Assembly (NCBI GenBank): GCA_024138025.1
Contig: JAMXBD010000695.1
Span: 558,001-622,000, forward strand
Reading direction: 5' to 3'
Source: Combretum micranthum
Lineage: Eukaryota > Streptophyta > Magnoliopsida > Myrtales > Combretaceae
Length of the DNA: 64,000 bases
A model generated the notes under the pieces. It searched no databases. It was not told where the DNA came from and saw nothing but the letters and a program-made list of their open reading frames with translations. Position 1 is the first letter of the stretch. Each line of letters opens with the position of its first letter. Both the position numbers and the translations under genes were made by a program. Below are positions 19,619-32,697 of the stretch, one piece after another.

Positions 19619-21689
19619 ATATATAGATGCGGAGCTTTCTTTATTCGAAAATTTTGTATATCTTCTTCAACAATTGCATATATTAGATTAGATTATTATT
19701 TACTTTTTTCTAGCTAGGGCTATCCTTCTAAACTAGAAGAAAGTGAGACCTAAATTAAATCGGACTGAACCATAAAATGCAATTTCATTTTTCTATTTTA
19801 GTTCAGGTGATTCAGAGATGGTTTAAATAGTGCGCAAACTTTAGGAAGTTAAAGTGCATTACACTACATAAAGCTGAATTGAACAACTTGTAATTAAAAT
19901 ATAAGTAATTTTTTTCCTTTAGTTCCATACCCTATTGATATTTTATTTTATCTTATTTACATTTTCTATTTTGTTTTCTCCCATGTCACTCTTTACCTCC
20001 ATAGTTCGCTTTTTCTTTACCTTTACCTCTCATTTCTTAAGCGAACCTAAGCGTGATCATTATCACTTAAATGCAATATCACCTTCATATAATGTTACAT
20101 ATCCTTAATTCTTATATAATATTCCTCAATTTGAATATCAAGATTTGATTGAAAATTTTTATGGTTAATAATAATATGATTAAAAAAGGTATTTGTATAT
20201 AAAATAGTTCGATCTAAAATCTTGAATTATTAAAGGCAATTTGATTTATCAAAGATTTAAAATCAACAATTTAAATTCGATTTTGATTTCAGTCTAAAAC
20301 CAAGCCTTTAACATGGTGGTGGTGCCGCATTTATTGATTTTGTTTAATTTGGGACCATTGATGCATCATAATAAATATATCTTGTAGGTCCTAATTGACA
20401 AACAAGAGGGGAGGGATAAATTGTTTATAATTTAAACTTTTGCAAGTTTTCTTAACTTATTGTGTTCAAATAAAAAATAAATGCAATGCAAATAAAGCAA
20501 TAAGAAATTAAAGTGTGTAAAGTAAATGAGGATCCAGTCGTCCACATCAATTATTCCACTAATCCAATAACCAATTGTGAGATTATAGGCACTAATTCTA
20601 TCTTATTTTTTCTCACAAGCCTGACACCTAGACTAATCACAGAGCTATAAGATGCTAAGTGTAATCCTCTTAACCTAACTCTCAAAATAAAGAGCAAGGA
20701 TAGTTCAAAAAGAGATACAATGAGTTCTCACAATTTAAGTGCTAAGTGAAATGTAAAATAGTTAATGTAGGTTGCTTCTAATGAAGGTTCTGATGGAAGT
20801 TTTAGCAGATGAGAGTATATCAGTATTGAGTTTAAAATGAGAGCACAAGTGTGTTTTCAAATTTAAACTTCGTCTTTTTTTATATTTCCTAAGTGTAATG
20901 GCTTCCTTGAGTAAAATCTCTTTGAAGAAACAAATTTTATCCATTGAAAATTTGAGCTTCAAATTCATGAAATATAATGGCAAAAAAAAAAATCATGAAA
21001 TATCTTCCTAAAATCTTGCATATATTGTTATCTTGAAATACTTGAGTGAAAGATCTTATGCAAACTAGAATCTGTTGCTGCCTTCAACTTTCATAAATTG
21101 TTGATTCTAAATTTTCTAAAAATATATTGAAAATCTTGAAACCACAGAACCTAAGGCTCCTCAAAATCAGGAATCATTTGTTGTAACCAAAATCCTTATC
21201 TATATCATTATTCGATGCTCTCTTGATGATGCTAAATAGGATCCTTAAGTAAATCCACTTGATTATCTTTTATCAAGATATATATTTCAAAACTATCATC
21301 ATTGAAAATGGAATGTCAAGGTTCTTCATCAAACTTGTAAAAACTGTAAGTCCGAGCATAACCAATTAGTTTTTATATCCATGGTTTTTTAAAATCTCCT
21401 TTTGTAGAATGCATTAGATGCATTACCCAAATATATCTAATTAGTGGAGCTTGGTCATCATCATTAAAACTTGTCCTTAAAATAAAGGAAGTCCTCAGAT
21501 AAATTTTCGTAAAAACTTTATTATCAACTTAAACATTTTGGTAAAAGTTCTAGTATAAGTTCTAACATAGCTTCTCATAGAGGTTCTTACATTGCTTCTA
21601 GCATTAAATCTAACAGAGCCTCTTACTATGTTTGCATACTTAGTTAAATTAATTAGATATTTTTATTTCCTTTTTGTTATCATTAAAAC
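19619..21689. other. AT-rich intergenic sequence, no gene recognised
   Basis: 19690-20330 contains scattered 'ttcagt.taa' words in both orientations. 20400-21650 is slightly more GC-rich and may be an old LTR remnant ('gcaataagaaattaaagtgtgtaaag...'), but neither ends nor coding motifs were found. An open frame on the minus strand at 20983-20762 has no recognisable domain. Confidence 0.35.
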
Positions 21690-21890
21690 CAATAAGGCGA
21701 TATCAAAACATATATGAATATAGAATCAAAAGAGGGAAAAAGAAATTTTAAGGGTAGAAGTGAAGATGATATACTTACATTTTTGTTGCTTGAACTAGAC
21801 AATTTGTATTGGATGGAGCTAATCAACCGAATCAACATAAAAGATTTACGAAATGCTTTGGCTAGCAATTCTTTTTCTTTTTCCTTCTTT
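21690..21890 (-). other. Duplicated segment copy beta, second block
   Basis: Matches 49085-49215 by eye: 'ttttgttgcttgaactag', 'acaatttgtattggatgg' and 'cgaatcaacataaaag' here, against 'ttttgctacttgaagtgg', 'acaacttttattggaagg' and 'agaatcaatatgaaaaa' there. On the minus strand the stretch reads roughly VDSVD.LHPIQIV.FKQQ, ending in a GTAAGTAT donor-like site. In copy gamma the equivalent is IDSMDQTLPIKVVHFK. This is suggestive of an old exon but not identified. Confidence 0.45.
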
Positions 21891-21907
21891 TTTATTCATA
21901 AAGATTT

Positions 21908-22262
21908 GGAAAAATGTCAAATTTCATTCTTAAAACTTTGCAAAAAAATTTAATTTGGTACTTAAACTTTAAAGTGATCAATTTAATATCCAATCAAACT
22001 TTTACTAACTTGCTAACATCGTTTGCTCTATGTACTAATATGGAAAAAACAACCTACCAGTGTTAGACAATATTAGAAGAAATAGTAAAATTTCAATGAT
22101 TTGTTCTCTCTTTCAAGTCATCAAATAAAGTAAATGGTTTTAACAAGATAATAGAATAACTAAAAAAAATTAATTAGATATTAAATTAACTATTTTAAAG
22201 TTTATATATATATATATATACTTCAAAAATCAAATTTAACATTTACGCTAAGATTTATCCAT
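21908..22262. mobile_element. Probable third Mutator-type MITE, degraded
   Basis: The left arm 'ggaaaaatgtcaaatttcattcttaaaacttt' and the reverse complement of about 22215-22262 ('aaatgttaaatttgatttttgaagt') are similar inverted sequences, and the interior uses the same 'acttaaactttaaagtgatcaattta' words as the two MITEs at 18807 and 19242. A (TA)n run at 22206-22221 sits in the right arm. No clear TSD. Confidence 0.5.
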
Positions 22263-22627
22263 TTTCCTGAGAATTACATGACATAACACTGGTCAGAATG
22301 GAAAATAACGCTAAAATATCTTAAAAGAGTGGTTGCTAGAGGGTGGATAGGTGTAGCACCACAAATCATTTGAATTATAAACCCATTTGCTTCATATAAT
22401 GCATGGCTACTTAAATTGTGGTTTTATTTGTGGGACATCTAGCTAAAGAAAATAACAAATTCAAATTAAAAACCTAAGACAAACAACTTAAAAGTCTCCA
22501 CAAATTCAAATTGGAAACCTCTAGCTAGCAACTTTAAGTAGGAGCTATTTCCATCCGAATTACTCTCAAGATGGACCTCTTCAATTTATGGACTCTGCTT
22601 GTATCTTCATGAATCATATAGAGTTAT
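22263..22627. other. Spacer before solo LTR A
   Basis: No recognised feature. The last five bases before the LTR, ATATA (22628-22632), form the left copy of its TSD. Confidence 0.45.
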
Positions 22628-22632
22628 ATATA

Positions 22633-25600
22633 TGAGCCCTCGTTCTCCTAGTAACCTGAGTTTGGTTTCGGAGATTGGAACCAGAAACCAAAACCCTAAA
22701 AGAATACCTTAGGACTAGTTGGATCTGGAAACCCTAAGTCCGATAATCCCGAGAATGAAACCCTGGAACAATAAAAATGAGTTAGCTCTAGAATATAGCC
22801 CTAAATAATTTATCAAAACATAAAAAGATCAGATTTTAGAGAAATTCATTCGTTTCGAACCCGATCGGAATCTGTTCTAGAAAACCAATCCCTGGGACTC
22901 GAAAATAGAAAAATATTATATAGGACTCTTTAGAACCGAAATTTAATAAGGAATTCAAATGTATAATTATAATAATTTTTCGGTTTATAAAAATTACAGT
23001 TATAGCTTTTATTTATCGTATTTTTATTACTACTGGTAATTTAATTGTCTAATCTATTTTTTTATTTCTATCACACTATTCACCAAGTTCAACCACCCAT
23101 ACCATATTCTTACATCCTTACAACCTATTCTTACAATCTTACATTATTTTTCTTACATTTTCTTTTCCAATACAACCTTTACTACTTAAATTACTCTTTA
23201 AATTTGAATTTTATTATACAAAATAAATCAATACAACTCCCTCTCTCTCCCTTCTTCCAAAACCAGCGTGACCCCCCTCCACATACCCACAAATTGTTTT
23301 ATTTTTCTTCATTTAATTAATCACACAAACCCTAATTTCTTTTCCTATATAATCTCTCTTTTACCATTCACTTTTCACTTTTCTCTCTTTCTCACAAAAT
23401 CAAACTTTTGGAAAAAGCCTTTTTCTCTTCCTTTCCTTTCTCTATTGCCGTGAGCCTTCCCCTCCCTCATACACACACACAAAAATTTTCTTCAAGCTTT
23501 TCTTATTCCAAAACTAAATAGGTAATAGATCTTGCCCTACCACAATAAAACATGTAATGACAAGATCATACATGTGTGGTTCCACTAAAAATTCCCATGA
23601 GCTTTATGCTTGGGATGTGGAAACACTCAAGCATGATAATCTTACCATCACAAAGTTGTGGATCTTGTTATTTAAGTTGTTTTACTAGTATTTTGCTATA
23701 TTATTGTTATATGTTACTCTTATGGATATTTTGTACATATACTCTTCCATTAAACTCATCTACATAATGTTTATGTTTCATTTGCATCCATGACTTGCAT
23801 GACATAATAAATCTATTTGTTTAGAGTACATAAATGCCATAGATTTTTGTTAGTAGCTTGATAATAACGAGAATATGTTAAAAAGTTCAAGATCTATTTA
23901 AGTTTCAACAAAAATAATTTTTGTAAATTCGGATGGAAAAAGAAACCTATTTAGAAAACCTATTTTCAAACTCTAAAACGAAGATCTTACATGTAAAATG
24001 AAGGGCTTAGATGATAGGTATCATAAACGAATGATTTTTATAAGTTGAGCTTAGTTTTGCTAAGAGAAAATTTCAAAACAAGAAAAAGGTTATAAAAGAT
24101 AGGTTAGAACTTGTTTCAATCCCAATGAGAGATTGAAATTCATAACTAGGGTGAAATGCCAAGAAAACACCTATTTTCTAACCTTAAAACAAGAGTCTTA
24201 TTAAAGAAATAGAGGCCTTAGGGAGTAGGTTTGGTTAGGACTTAATTCTAGAAGGATTAAATGAGTGTTACACAAGAAATAATCTCAAAAATAAGTTTCA
24301 AAATTTGGATCTAAAAATGACCATCACTTAAACACCTATTTCCAATGGCCAAAATGAGAATTTTAACAAAAAAATAAGAGTAAATGAATTTTATCAAAGT
24401 ACAAACCTAAAACAAAGGAAAGATTTCCAAACATAGATCAAAACAATATTTTCATTTCCTAAAATTTTGTAAAATTCGTCACTAGGAAAAACCCATATTT
24501 AAACATCTATCTCCTAACTCTTAAATAAAGAATTTCATTAAGATAATGAAGGTATTAAGTATATAGGTCATCAAGGTTTGATCTTAGCAAAAATATGGAT
24601 GATTTTCAAAGAGATAAAGCTAATTTTTCTCAACCAAATATTCTTGAAGTTGTTACAAAGTAAAGATTTTCCAAAAATTCTTTTTATTATAATAACTTGT
24701 AGATAGTTCATATCATTTCATTTATTATAATAACTTGTAGATATTGCATGTACATATAATATACTTGGTAGGAACAATGTAAATTTCACAAAACAATTTC
24801 GGAAATGCAATTTTTAGCTATTGATCAGACCTAATCCAAGCTTTCCAAGACTTAAAAGTTTTCAAAACTTAAGAATAACATCATAGATAGATAGATCTAT
24901 CAAAATAGATAGAAATCGATAGCTCATTTGCGAAATTCCAAGTTAAAGTGACCAAGTTATGGTCGTTTTAAATTGGAATTTCCATCTACCACGAAAATTA
25001 CGAACTTAAGAGTTTTTATTTAATAGGTTAGACTTAGTTATGGTTTGAAATACTCATTTGAGTATTTCTTTCGTTTAGGTGACTGAATCGGGGGAATTCT
25101 TGTTTTTGGAATACTACTATTAGAGACCGGTGTCCATGGGCGAGTGGGTTCACTTTTCTTAAATTACATGCTTATGATTGTGCTTATAATGCTAGTGGAA
25201 TTAGAACTAGGACAAGATAAAATTGGAATGTGCATGTGAATTCTACTTGGTTGAATCAATGATAAGAATATCAAAATGGGAATTGTTATAAATATATGTA
25301 TGATTTAGTATAGAATTGAAGTGTCTGAAATCTCTATGATCGCCTATAAATTCACTTAAATAATATGCCATGACCATATAAATAAATTGCCTATGCATAA
25401 CATATGTGAGTCACATTACATTTGTTATTATGCCTTTATGGGAAAAAGACATAATAGCTAGGCAACGGGTAGGCCTAAAAACTTGGATAGTGGCGTGGGG
25501 CTGCCTGAATTAAAATGGAAGTGGAGTGGGCACTTGAATCAACTACATAATCAATGAGTAGGTAGGTACCTGAAACAACCACTATATAAATGAGAAAAAT

Positions 25601-26232
25601 TGAAATCTATGGTCGAATGGGCCTGAAACACCTAACCCCGAATGGAAGGCGTAAATCCATTCAACATAAGACTCCCGTAAAGTCTTATGTATTGTATGCT
25701 CACTTGCTTGTGCATTTCATATGATTGTTTAATATAACTTACTTGCCCTATTGTCTGATAGAGTATTTAATTTTCAAAGTGAAACTCACTCAGCTAGTAT
25801 AGCTTATACCCCCATAGCTTTTTTTTTTTTTTTATGCAGTTCCTGTACATATGGTTGCGTCCCCAGATCTGGCCAACTTAGGTAATGCAAAGTTAGAAGT
25901 TTCCCTTAGAAGTTTATGATTAGCTTTGTATAGTCTTTCATGGGAAACCTAAACGCTTGGATTGTTATTAAAAACTAATAGCTGGATTTACTATTTTGCG
26001 TGAGAAATGCCCCTTAGAATTCTGTAAATGATCCTGAGATATATGTGGTTTATGTTTTTATGCTTAATCTATTAGGTTAAACTATCTATCTCCAATTGCA
26101 TATGTATTCTATTGCTGTAAGGGAATGCCATACATTTAATACAAGACTTTTGAATGACTGTGGTGGTGATTCTTAAGTCTCGTTTAGCATGCGACGGACT
26201 ATTACTTTTAGGATACCATTTGGGGTGTGACA
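22633..26232 (+). repeat. Solo LTR 'A' of the long-LTR gypsy family
   Basis: 3,600 bp, TGAGCCCTCG at the start and TTTGGGGTGTGACA at the end. It is flanked by ATATA (22628-22632 and 26233-26237). That match is in low-complexity sequence, and the right flank is a (TA)n microsatellite. It is collinear with B, C and D: an opening rich in 'aaaccctaa', 'ttacagttatagctttt' near 22994, a TATA-like CTATATAA at 23345-23352 followed by a CT-rich leader, the conserved block at 24941-24983 (see B), 'gaccggtgtccatgggcgagtg', 'aatggaaggcgtaaatccattcaacata', 'tataccccc-atag', and the terminal 'taggatacca..tggggtgtgaca'. No primer site or polypurine tract adjoins it, so it is a solo LTR. Confidence 0.85.
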
Positions 26233-27039
26233 ATATATATATATATATATATATATGGGGTGAGTGGTTAGTTGGGGTAATTTTTGTCTATTAGCATTTG
26301 AAACCATTTTAAAAAGATCATAAAGTTGAAGTTTTTGAAAATTCACAAAACTAATAGATTATGTTCAACTTTGAATAGCAATTCTGGATTTTAGGCAAGC
26401 ACACCTATCGAAGTAGTATAGAAAATATCAGGTCAGATCAGAGGGGATCGATGGCATCTATCGTACTCACATTTTATCTATTACCTAGCTTAAGAAAATA
26501 AAAAAATCATAATGAAAATAAAAGCTATGCTATGTTAATGAATATGTACAAATTTTCTTAGGGAAAAATTGAAAATAAAAGACAAGAGCCCAGGATTTGC
26601 TTCACTAATTCTTTATCAAGTGATTTCTCAACAAAACTCTGAGAGAGTTGTTTGTTGGTGTGTTTGCACTGTCTGATGTTGGTGTAAGTTAAAGCCTCTC
26701 TCAAGGTCAGTAGCTCTAAGTCTAGACCAGACCACTTGAATCTCTTCTCAAGTTATCAACAGTATTCAAACCCACATAAAGATCAAGAAACCTTTGTTTT
26801 TAAAACTAACTCAATGAATTTCAAAACTAGTGACGGAAAGTTTTCACCATTCCTCTCTCAATGTGTTTAAGATCAACTCCATTAGTAGCCATAGTTCTAT
26901 TCATTAAAATGACCTCTCAACCTATTTTAACAAAATCAAACATGAATCTAATAGGTACACCACATAATTAGACCTATGAAAATAAAATCAAGCTACTAAT
27001 TATAAATACCTAGTCAATATTTACTTGAAAGCGCATTTT
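26233..27039. other. Unclassified, partly LTR-like sequence
   Basis: Begins with (TA)n at 26233-26254. Around 26380-26470, 'gcaagcacacctatcgaagtagtatag...atcgatggcatctatcg' resembles a motif common in some plant gypsy LTR/leader regions. The remainder (26560-27000) looks like more of an old non-coding element. No termini found. Confidence 0.3.
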
Positions 27040-28640
27040 TGTTAAGTTCTCTAATATTGTTTTGATGATAACAAAAGGAAATTAAAGTGACTAATGTGTT
27101 TATTCATGGAGTACAAGTTGTTAATAAAATTTTAGTTCAGAACCTTTGAAAGTATAGATTAGATAAAGATCAAAAGGTCAAAAGCTTTTTCAGAAGTATT
27201 GAGAAAAAGTCGAAGTTCAGCTAAAAGCCATGTCAGAAGCTATTCCAGAATGTTTAGCAAAGAACACAACATGCCATACAGAAGCTACTTCATAACCTAC
27301 AACAAGGAAAAATAAATTCGGCTGAAGTTGTCTTAGATTCTTCAAAGTTAATACATAGTATAGTCTCAAAAGCTATTTCAGAAACTTCATGTCTAGCACG
27401 AATTTTTCTAGATTCACATTAACTGGATTTTCATCATTTTACAAGACTTGACTCCACTTGTCAAGGATATTTGCGAAATATACTTGATGGGTTTCACTAA
27501 AGTTGGATTTAATATCATGGAAATTACATCACATCAAATTTTTCTCGAGGATTTAGTTAAAATCAAATTGATTCTTTAAATTTTTTTGCTGCTGGTACAT
27601 GATTTCAACAAAATTTTAAGAATATTTCAATATTTTGTTTTGGGAATATGGTTGAAGAAGATAAGGATAATTTTTTATAAGTGAAGACATGGTCAAAGAT
27701 AAAAATAAGGTTGTTACAAGAAGATAAGCCTTCACAATTTAAGGGGTAACACAACAAACTCCATCCAACTAACATTCAGATGAAGATCATGATATTTACA
27801 AGGCTATCTTATCAAGTCTATCCATATTTTTTTGAATGTAAATTACAACAAATATCAAGGAGAGATCTTGGCAACAATAAGATAACCTCAAGGAAAAGAT
27901 CTCGACAAGAACAAAATAAATCTGAAGGAGAAGATCTCGGTTAAAGCTTATTTGGAATTTTGAATTCAAACTAACAAAAACAAGAGAAGTGTGCGATAAT
28001 ATTTATCAACATTATCTTTAGTCAAATAAGAAGAAATATCCCACAAATTATGGTAATCCAGTCATTGATTTCAAAATTGATTCAACAATAACCTATAAAA
28101 AGAAAAAGGGAAAGAAGCACAAGTAGAACTTACAACTATAATAGCAAGCTCTCTCTAATGCAAAAAGCAAAATCTTGTTTCTCTTGTTATACTTTCATTC
28201 TCAATTGAAGAGGAACTTTATATTTATTCCTCATTAATTGTTTTTCTTCTTTGAGAAGTGGTTGAGAGTTGTAAATCATTGTAGTTGAGTGATTAGCTTA
28301 GTATGGAAGCTAGAGAGATTCAATAATGAGACTTTGCCAAGTTATTGGCTCCATTGTACTCTCAATTTGTTTTGATATAGTGAAACACAACAGATAAAGA
28401 AAACCGGGTCCCTAAAGTGGAGCTGGAAGAGTGCACTGATGCATAAGGCGGAACCACTGTACATCGCTGTCTGCTTCTCTTTCCTTACTCTTTTTAATTC
28501 TTACATTTTCAATTTCATTTTAATTGCTAATCTTGTTCTCGATTGTTCAACTAAAAGGAGATTTTAATTTTAAAGGCTTAAACACCATCCCCCCCCCCCC
28601 CCCCCCCCCCCCCCTTCTTCCTTTTCTTGATTATAAAAGT
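27040..28640 (+). repeat. SIRE/copia-like LTR remnant
   Basis: Starts TGTTAAGTTCTC followed by 'attgttttgatgataacaaaa', the usual opening of SIRE-type copia LTRs. Late features also fit: 'ttgagagttgtaaatcattg', 'gtggagctggaagagtgcactgatgcataaggcggaacc', then 'aacaccat' and a long C tract near the end, where such LTRs have a run of C before their terminus. No primer-binding site follows, and no matching TSD was found (left flank ATTTT), so the right boundary is approximate. Confidence 0.6.
28589..28614. repeat. 26-bp poly(C) tract
   Basis: An uninterrupted run of 26 C in otherwise AT-rich sequence, at the place where SIRE-like LTRs carry a shorter C run. It probably expanded by slippage; the length may also be affected by sequencing error. 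Confidence 0.95.
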
Positions 28641-28739
28641 AGGATCAATAATTTGAAATCACATGAATCGATATTGGATTCAAAAACCCTGAGCTGTAAG
28701 AGATTATTCTCCATGAGTTTAAAAATTAAGAGCTAATTC

Positions 28740-29600
28740 TAAAGAAATAATATGGAATTAATCATATAATATTGCAACTAAGAACAAAGTCTTGCAAAAA
28801 TTATAAGCAGTGGGTTCAATTGATTTTACCTAGAAAAACACAAGAATTTTAAAACAAGAAGAAACTAATTCTTTCGCCTCAGAATTCTCTCTCCATGCTA
28901 TGTTAGGAAAATTTGTTACATATGCTAATACATTACACAGAGCCTATGCACGCTTATTTATAGGCCAAGGGCATAGAAATCATGACAATTTATTGCTGAC
29001 GTGGCATATTCTTTTTATAACGGAATGCATTCTTTATCACACTCGGGTGCATTTAAAAAGCCAGCTCATAAAGATACTTATAGCATAGTAATTAAGCACT
29101 TGGATGTTACATGAAGGTCAGAGTTCAACTTGAGCTGAGACATTCTGCCAAAACACATGAGTTTTTGTCCATCTTTCCATCGAGGGGTAAATTGAGGACG
29201 TTAAGGGCTCGATACTTTAGGTTTGGCTCAACTTATGCTTCTTAGCAAAAGTCTGTTCTTTATTCAATCTTCATCATAGGTCAAGTTTAGGCCTCGATAA
29301 TGTGGTGCGACAGAAGTTGTTCTTCACTTCCAGGGCTCAATCTCCTCAAATCATTCATCGAGGGTCATGTTAAGGGCTTGATTTAAGGCATGACAAACCA
29401 ATTTGCTTAGTTTTGCCTTAACATTTAGGCCTCGACAAGTGGTTTTGTAGGGTTCGATGGAGTCTGTCTTTAAGTTTTACTGTTGTTTTACTTCAAATAT
29501 GATTTTAAACACTTTAGTTCTTCTTCTTTTGATTCTAAGAGTTGAAAAACAACGTTAAATATTAAAAGCACCAGGTTCATAGGAATTTATCCAAAAATAC
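28740..29600 (-). repeat. Probable minus-oriented copia-like LTR remnant
   Basis: Read on the minus strand, a region with 'cctcgatgaatg', 'atcgaggcctaaa' and 'taccccctcgatgg'-like phrases is followed by a TATA-like CCTATAAATAAGCG (plus-strand 28958-28972) and a leader towards 28870. That order fits U3-TATA-R of a copia LTR. Ends and TSD were not resolved. Confidence 0.35.
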
Positions 29601-31365
29601 ATCAGATTAAGTCCAAATTCCTATGAAGAGAATAAAATAAACTTATTAGTGAGCAAGTGTAGGGTAGATAATATATAAAACACTATTCATAATTTATCTT
29701 ATAAAATATAGGGTATTCAATTTTATACCTGAAATATGTCCTATAACACTTTATTATATATACTTCGTATCATGTACACTATAAAAACTATAAAATTTTT
29801 GGTATCTTATGGAACCTATTGATTCTTTTTTAAAATGAATCACTATATTTTTTTTTCTTAACTTTGAAGTTTATATTATATAATATGATTTCATATAATA
29901 TGTAAAATTACCTCTTTTTATATATATTCACTATAAACAATATGTGAAAACTAATTCAAAATTATTGCTAATATCACAAGTTTTGCAATATGTAAAATCT
30001 GTTCATGTGTGAAAGTTAAAATATATAACAAACACTTGTAGAACTCGTTATATAATATTAACAAAAATGTAAAAGCTATAGCAAATGCTAAAATTAAAAA
30101 AATTGGATTTACTTCTATTTTAATTAGTCTTAGCAGATAAATTAGATTTCTATATGATTTTGGAGTTTAAGTATGTACATGCAATCATAGTTTTTTTAAA
30201 AAAAAAAAAGTATTTTCAAAATAACTAATTCTTTTATAATAATATTTAGAAGGTGCTCTATTAATAATAATTATGATCAAAAGTGGTTGCAAAATAAAAA
30301 AAAAATTAACTATTATTATTTATTTGTATATGTTAACAATATTTTATAATATTTAAAAGAGTAGATACATGATACATTAGAATCTGTAATCTATATATAT
30401 TAGAGTATAGGTTCCAGAAGGGCATAGAATATGAAGATCCCATAAATGTACTCTATTCTATGAGAGCAGGTTCTAAAAAATTTGTATCCATATCTCACCT
30501 TATGACCTTTAAAACCCATTGATCCTACATAGTAGAATAGAGCAAAAATATAGTTTTTCTTAAACTTGCTTTTATTGGGTAAGGTACTAGTATGAGATCA
30601 TCATACCTATACCTACCTTGGAACATGTACTCTATTATATAGATAGTACAGATTTTAGGGTACCTTATACATACCTTGAAATATGTATTCTATTTAAAAA
30701 TTATAAAAGAACATAAAATAAATTTTAAAAATAAATAATAATACTTTATTTTTTATTTGTTGTAACTTTTTATATAAGATTAACTACCTTTTTAAAAAAA
30801 TTTATTTAGAAAAACTTGTGCTATTTTATAATGGAAGAGCTTTCGATTTTTATTTTGGAATAATTTCAATTGAATGTGCTTAAGCTTCTAAGTCATACAA
30901 AATTGTTATTTATACTCTAAGACTAATTAATATAGAAGTATCTCTAAAGAGCCTTCAATTTTTTTTATTTTAAAATTTGCTAAATGTTCTACAATTTTGT
31001 TGAAATTACATAATTAGTTTCTGTAAGTATATGCTACAGATTTTAACTTTAACATATAAATAAATTCAATACATTATAAAACTTGAGATAATAAAAAATT
31101 GCTTTTAAAATTTCATTTGGCATATTATTTATAATAAATATATAAAAAGGTATTGTTATATATTACATTATTTGTATTGGAAAAATTTATAGGTTCCATA
31201 GGGTGTCATGTACCATGTGAGTTTTACAAGGTATAGATATACAAGATGGGTACAAGGTACTATAAGGTAAGTTTCAAATACAAAACCTCATACCTAATAC
31301 TTTATAGGGTAAGATATGAGTAAAACTTTATTTCTAACCCACCGCACCCACTTACCCCTACTGAT
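29601..31365. other. Long AT-rich stretch, perhaps a decayed small-TIR element
   Basis: Repeated 'gggtaaggtactagtatgagatcatcatacctatacc' style phrases in both orientations (29690-29760, 30400-30680, 31190-31350) suggest an old non-autonomous hAT-like repeat. It ends near 'acccacttacccctac' (31343-31359). The left counterpart 'gtgtagggtagata' (29657-29670) is weak. No gene seen. Confidence 0.35.
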
Positions 31366-31369
31366 GGTA

Positions 31370-31625
31370 CTTCTCCTAACTCCCTACCATGGTATCAAGG
31401 GATTACCCGATGGTATATTAAATGCACTAGTGCCATGCTTAATTATATGGTAAGTGAAATGCCATCCCTTAAAGTTAATTTTCTCCTACTTGTGGATTAT
31501 GTTTTAACAATGGTATTTATGGTATATTGCAGTCCAACTTCATTTATCAATTGCCTTATATGCTTGGTTATGAGATTAGTGCAACTAAAGGGGATGCAAG
31601 ATGGTACGATAGGGGCAAACTTTAA
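31370..31625 (+). other. Possible exon-intron-exon relic
   Basis: A short, less AT-biased stretch with an ATGGTAAGTG donor-like site (31448-31457) and a TATATTGCAG acceptor-like site (31522-31531) about 80 bp apart. The flanking frames read 'LPWYQGITRWYIKCTSAML' and 'SNFIYQLPYMLGYEISATKGDARWYDRG'. The first faintly recalls the 'YM.WYR.ITR..I' pattern of plant mobile domain proteins. This is weak evidence for a broken host or transposon gene. Confidence 0.25.
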
Positions 31626-32692
31626 TTAATTTAATATTAGAATTATCTATATTATATATGTATTCACTCGTTATTACAATTGTATTACATCTTATATATG
31701 CATGAAAATTTCATTGATAATTTCACTATGAAATTTAAGTGAGAAAAAATTTATTTAAGAAATAATTAAAGGTGTTTAGTGCATTAAGAAAGAGATTACA
31801 TATATATTACTTGAAAATTAATTATCGATAAAGTTAATACATGAAATATTATATTATATAAACTTGAAGTTTGTTAGTATCTGATGGAGCTTAGGTAAAC
31901 TAGTTGAAATATGTGTTTAGAGTAGCTCTGTATAAATATAATATGTTTCTAATATTGTATTGGCAGGTGAATATCATATAATTTGTAATTCTTGATGTTA
32001 AAGACATGAAAGAGCTGCTGCTGTTTCTTTTAGGTCAAACTCATTTCTCAAAGAGATGGGTTCAACACAGTTACATTGAATTCACCTCTTGAAGAAATAA
32101 GTTTAATACAACTGCAATAAAGTCTTCCTTTGAAGAGAAAGTTTGTTGAGGCGAATTTAAATTACCTACTTTTGGAATTATTTTGGATCTACTAGAATTT
32201 TTTTTTAATTTTTATTAAAATATTATTTTTTCCCTCATCCCCAAAAATGGGAGCATAACTTCATTCTAACTTCTCAAAAATTACTAGTGAAAATGAGAGA
32301 ACAAAGAAAGAGAGTCTCCAACATTTTAAAATCTAAGGAAAGTAAGACTCTTCAAGATCTACACAAAGTAGGAAAAAGCTTTACACACTACTATTTCAAG
32401 AAATAACCTAATCAAGAATTTGAGGCAAAAGTTGGAAATTTTATTAAAAATAGAAGAAAGTCTATAGATAATGAAATTAATAGGAATCAAACAGCCAAGA
32501 TTAGTGAATTTTATTAAAATGAATATTGGCCAATGCAATGTGTTATATTATTTAAACTTAGTATCTAGAAAAAGATATATATATATATATATATATTTAA
32601 TGGAAAAAAAGAAGGTGTATACAAATTTACATTTAAAATTTGTTAAACTTTTGGAATGCTAAGACATCCAATCCTCTTTCTCATCTCCTATT
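31626..32692. other. AT-rich intergenic sequence, nothing recognised
   Basis: No gene, RNA or element end seen. A (TA)n run lies at 32576-32595. The last bases AAGTT (32693-32697) are the left TSD of the next solo LTR. Confidence 0.45.
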
Positions 32693-32697
32693 AAGTT

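Noticed and set aside
23045..23453. Open frames of 91 and 61 codons
   Set aside because: They lie in the CT-rich leader of solo LTR A; equivalent positions in B, C and D do not keep the frames.
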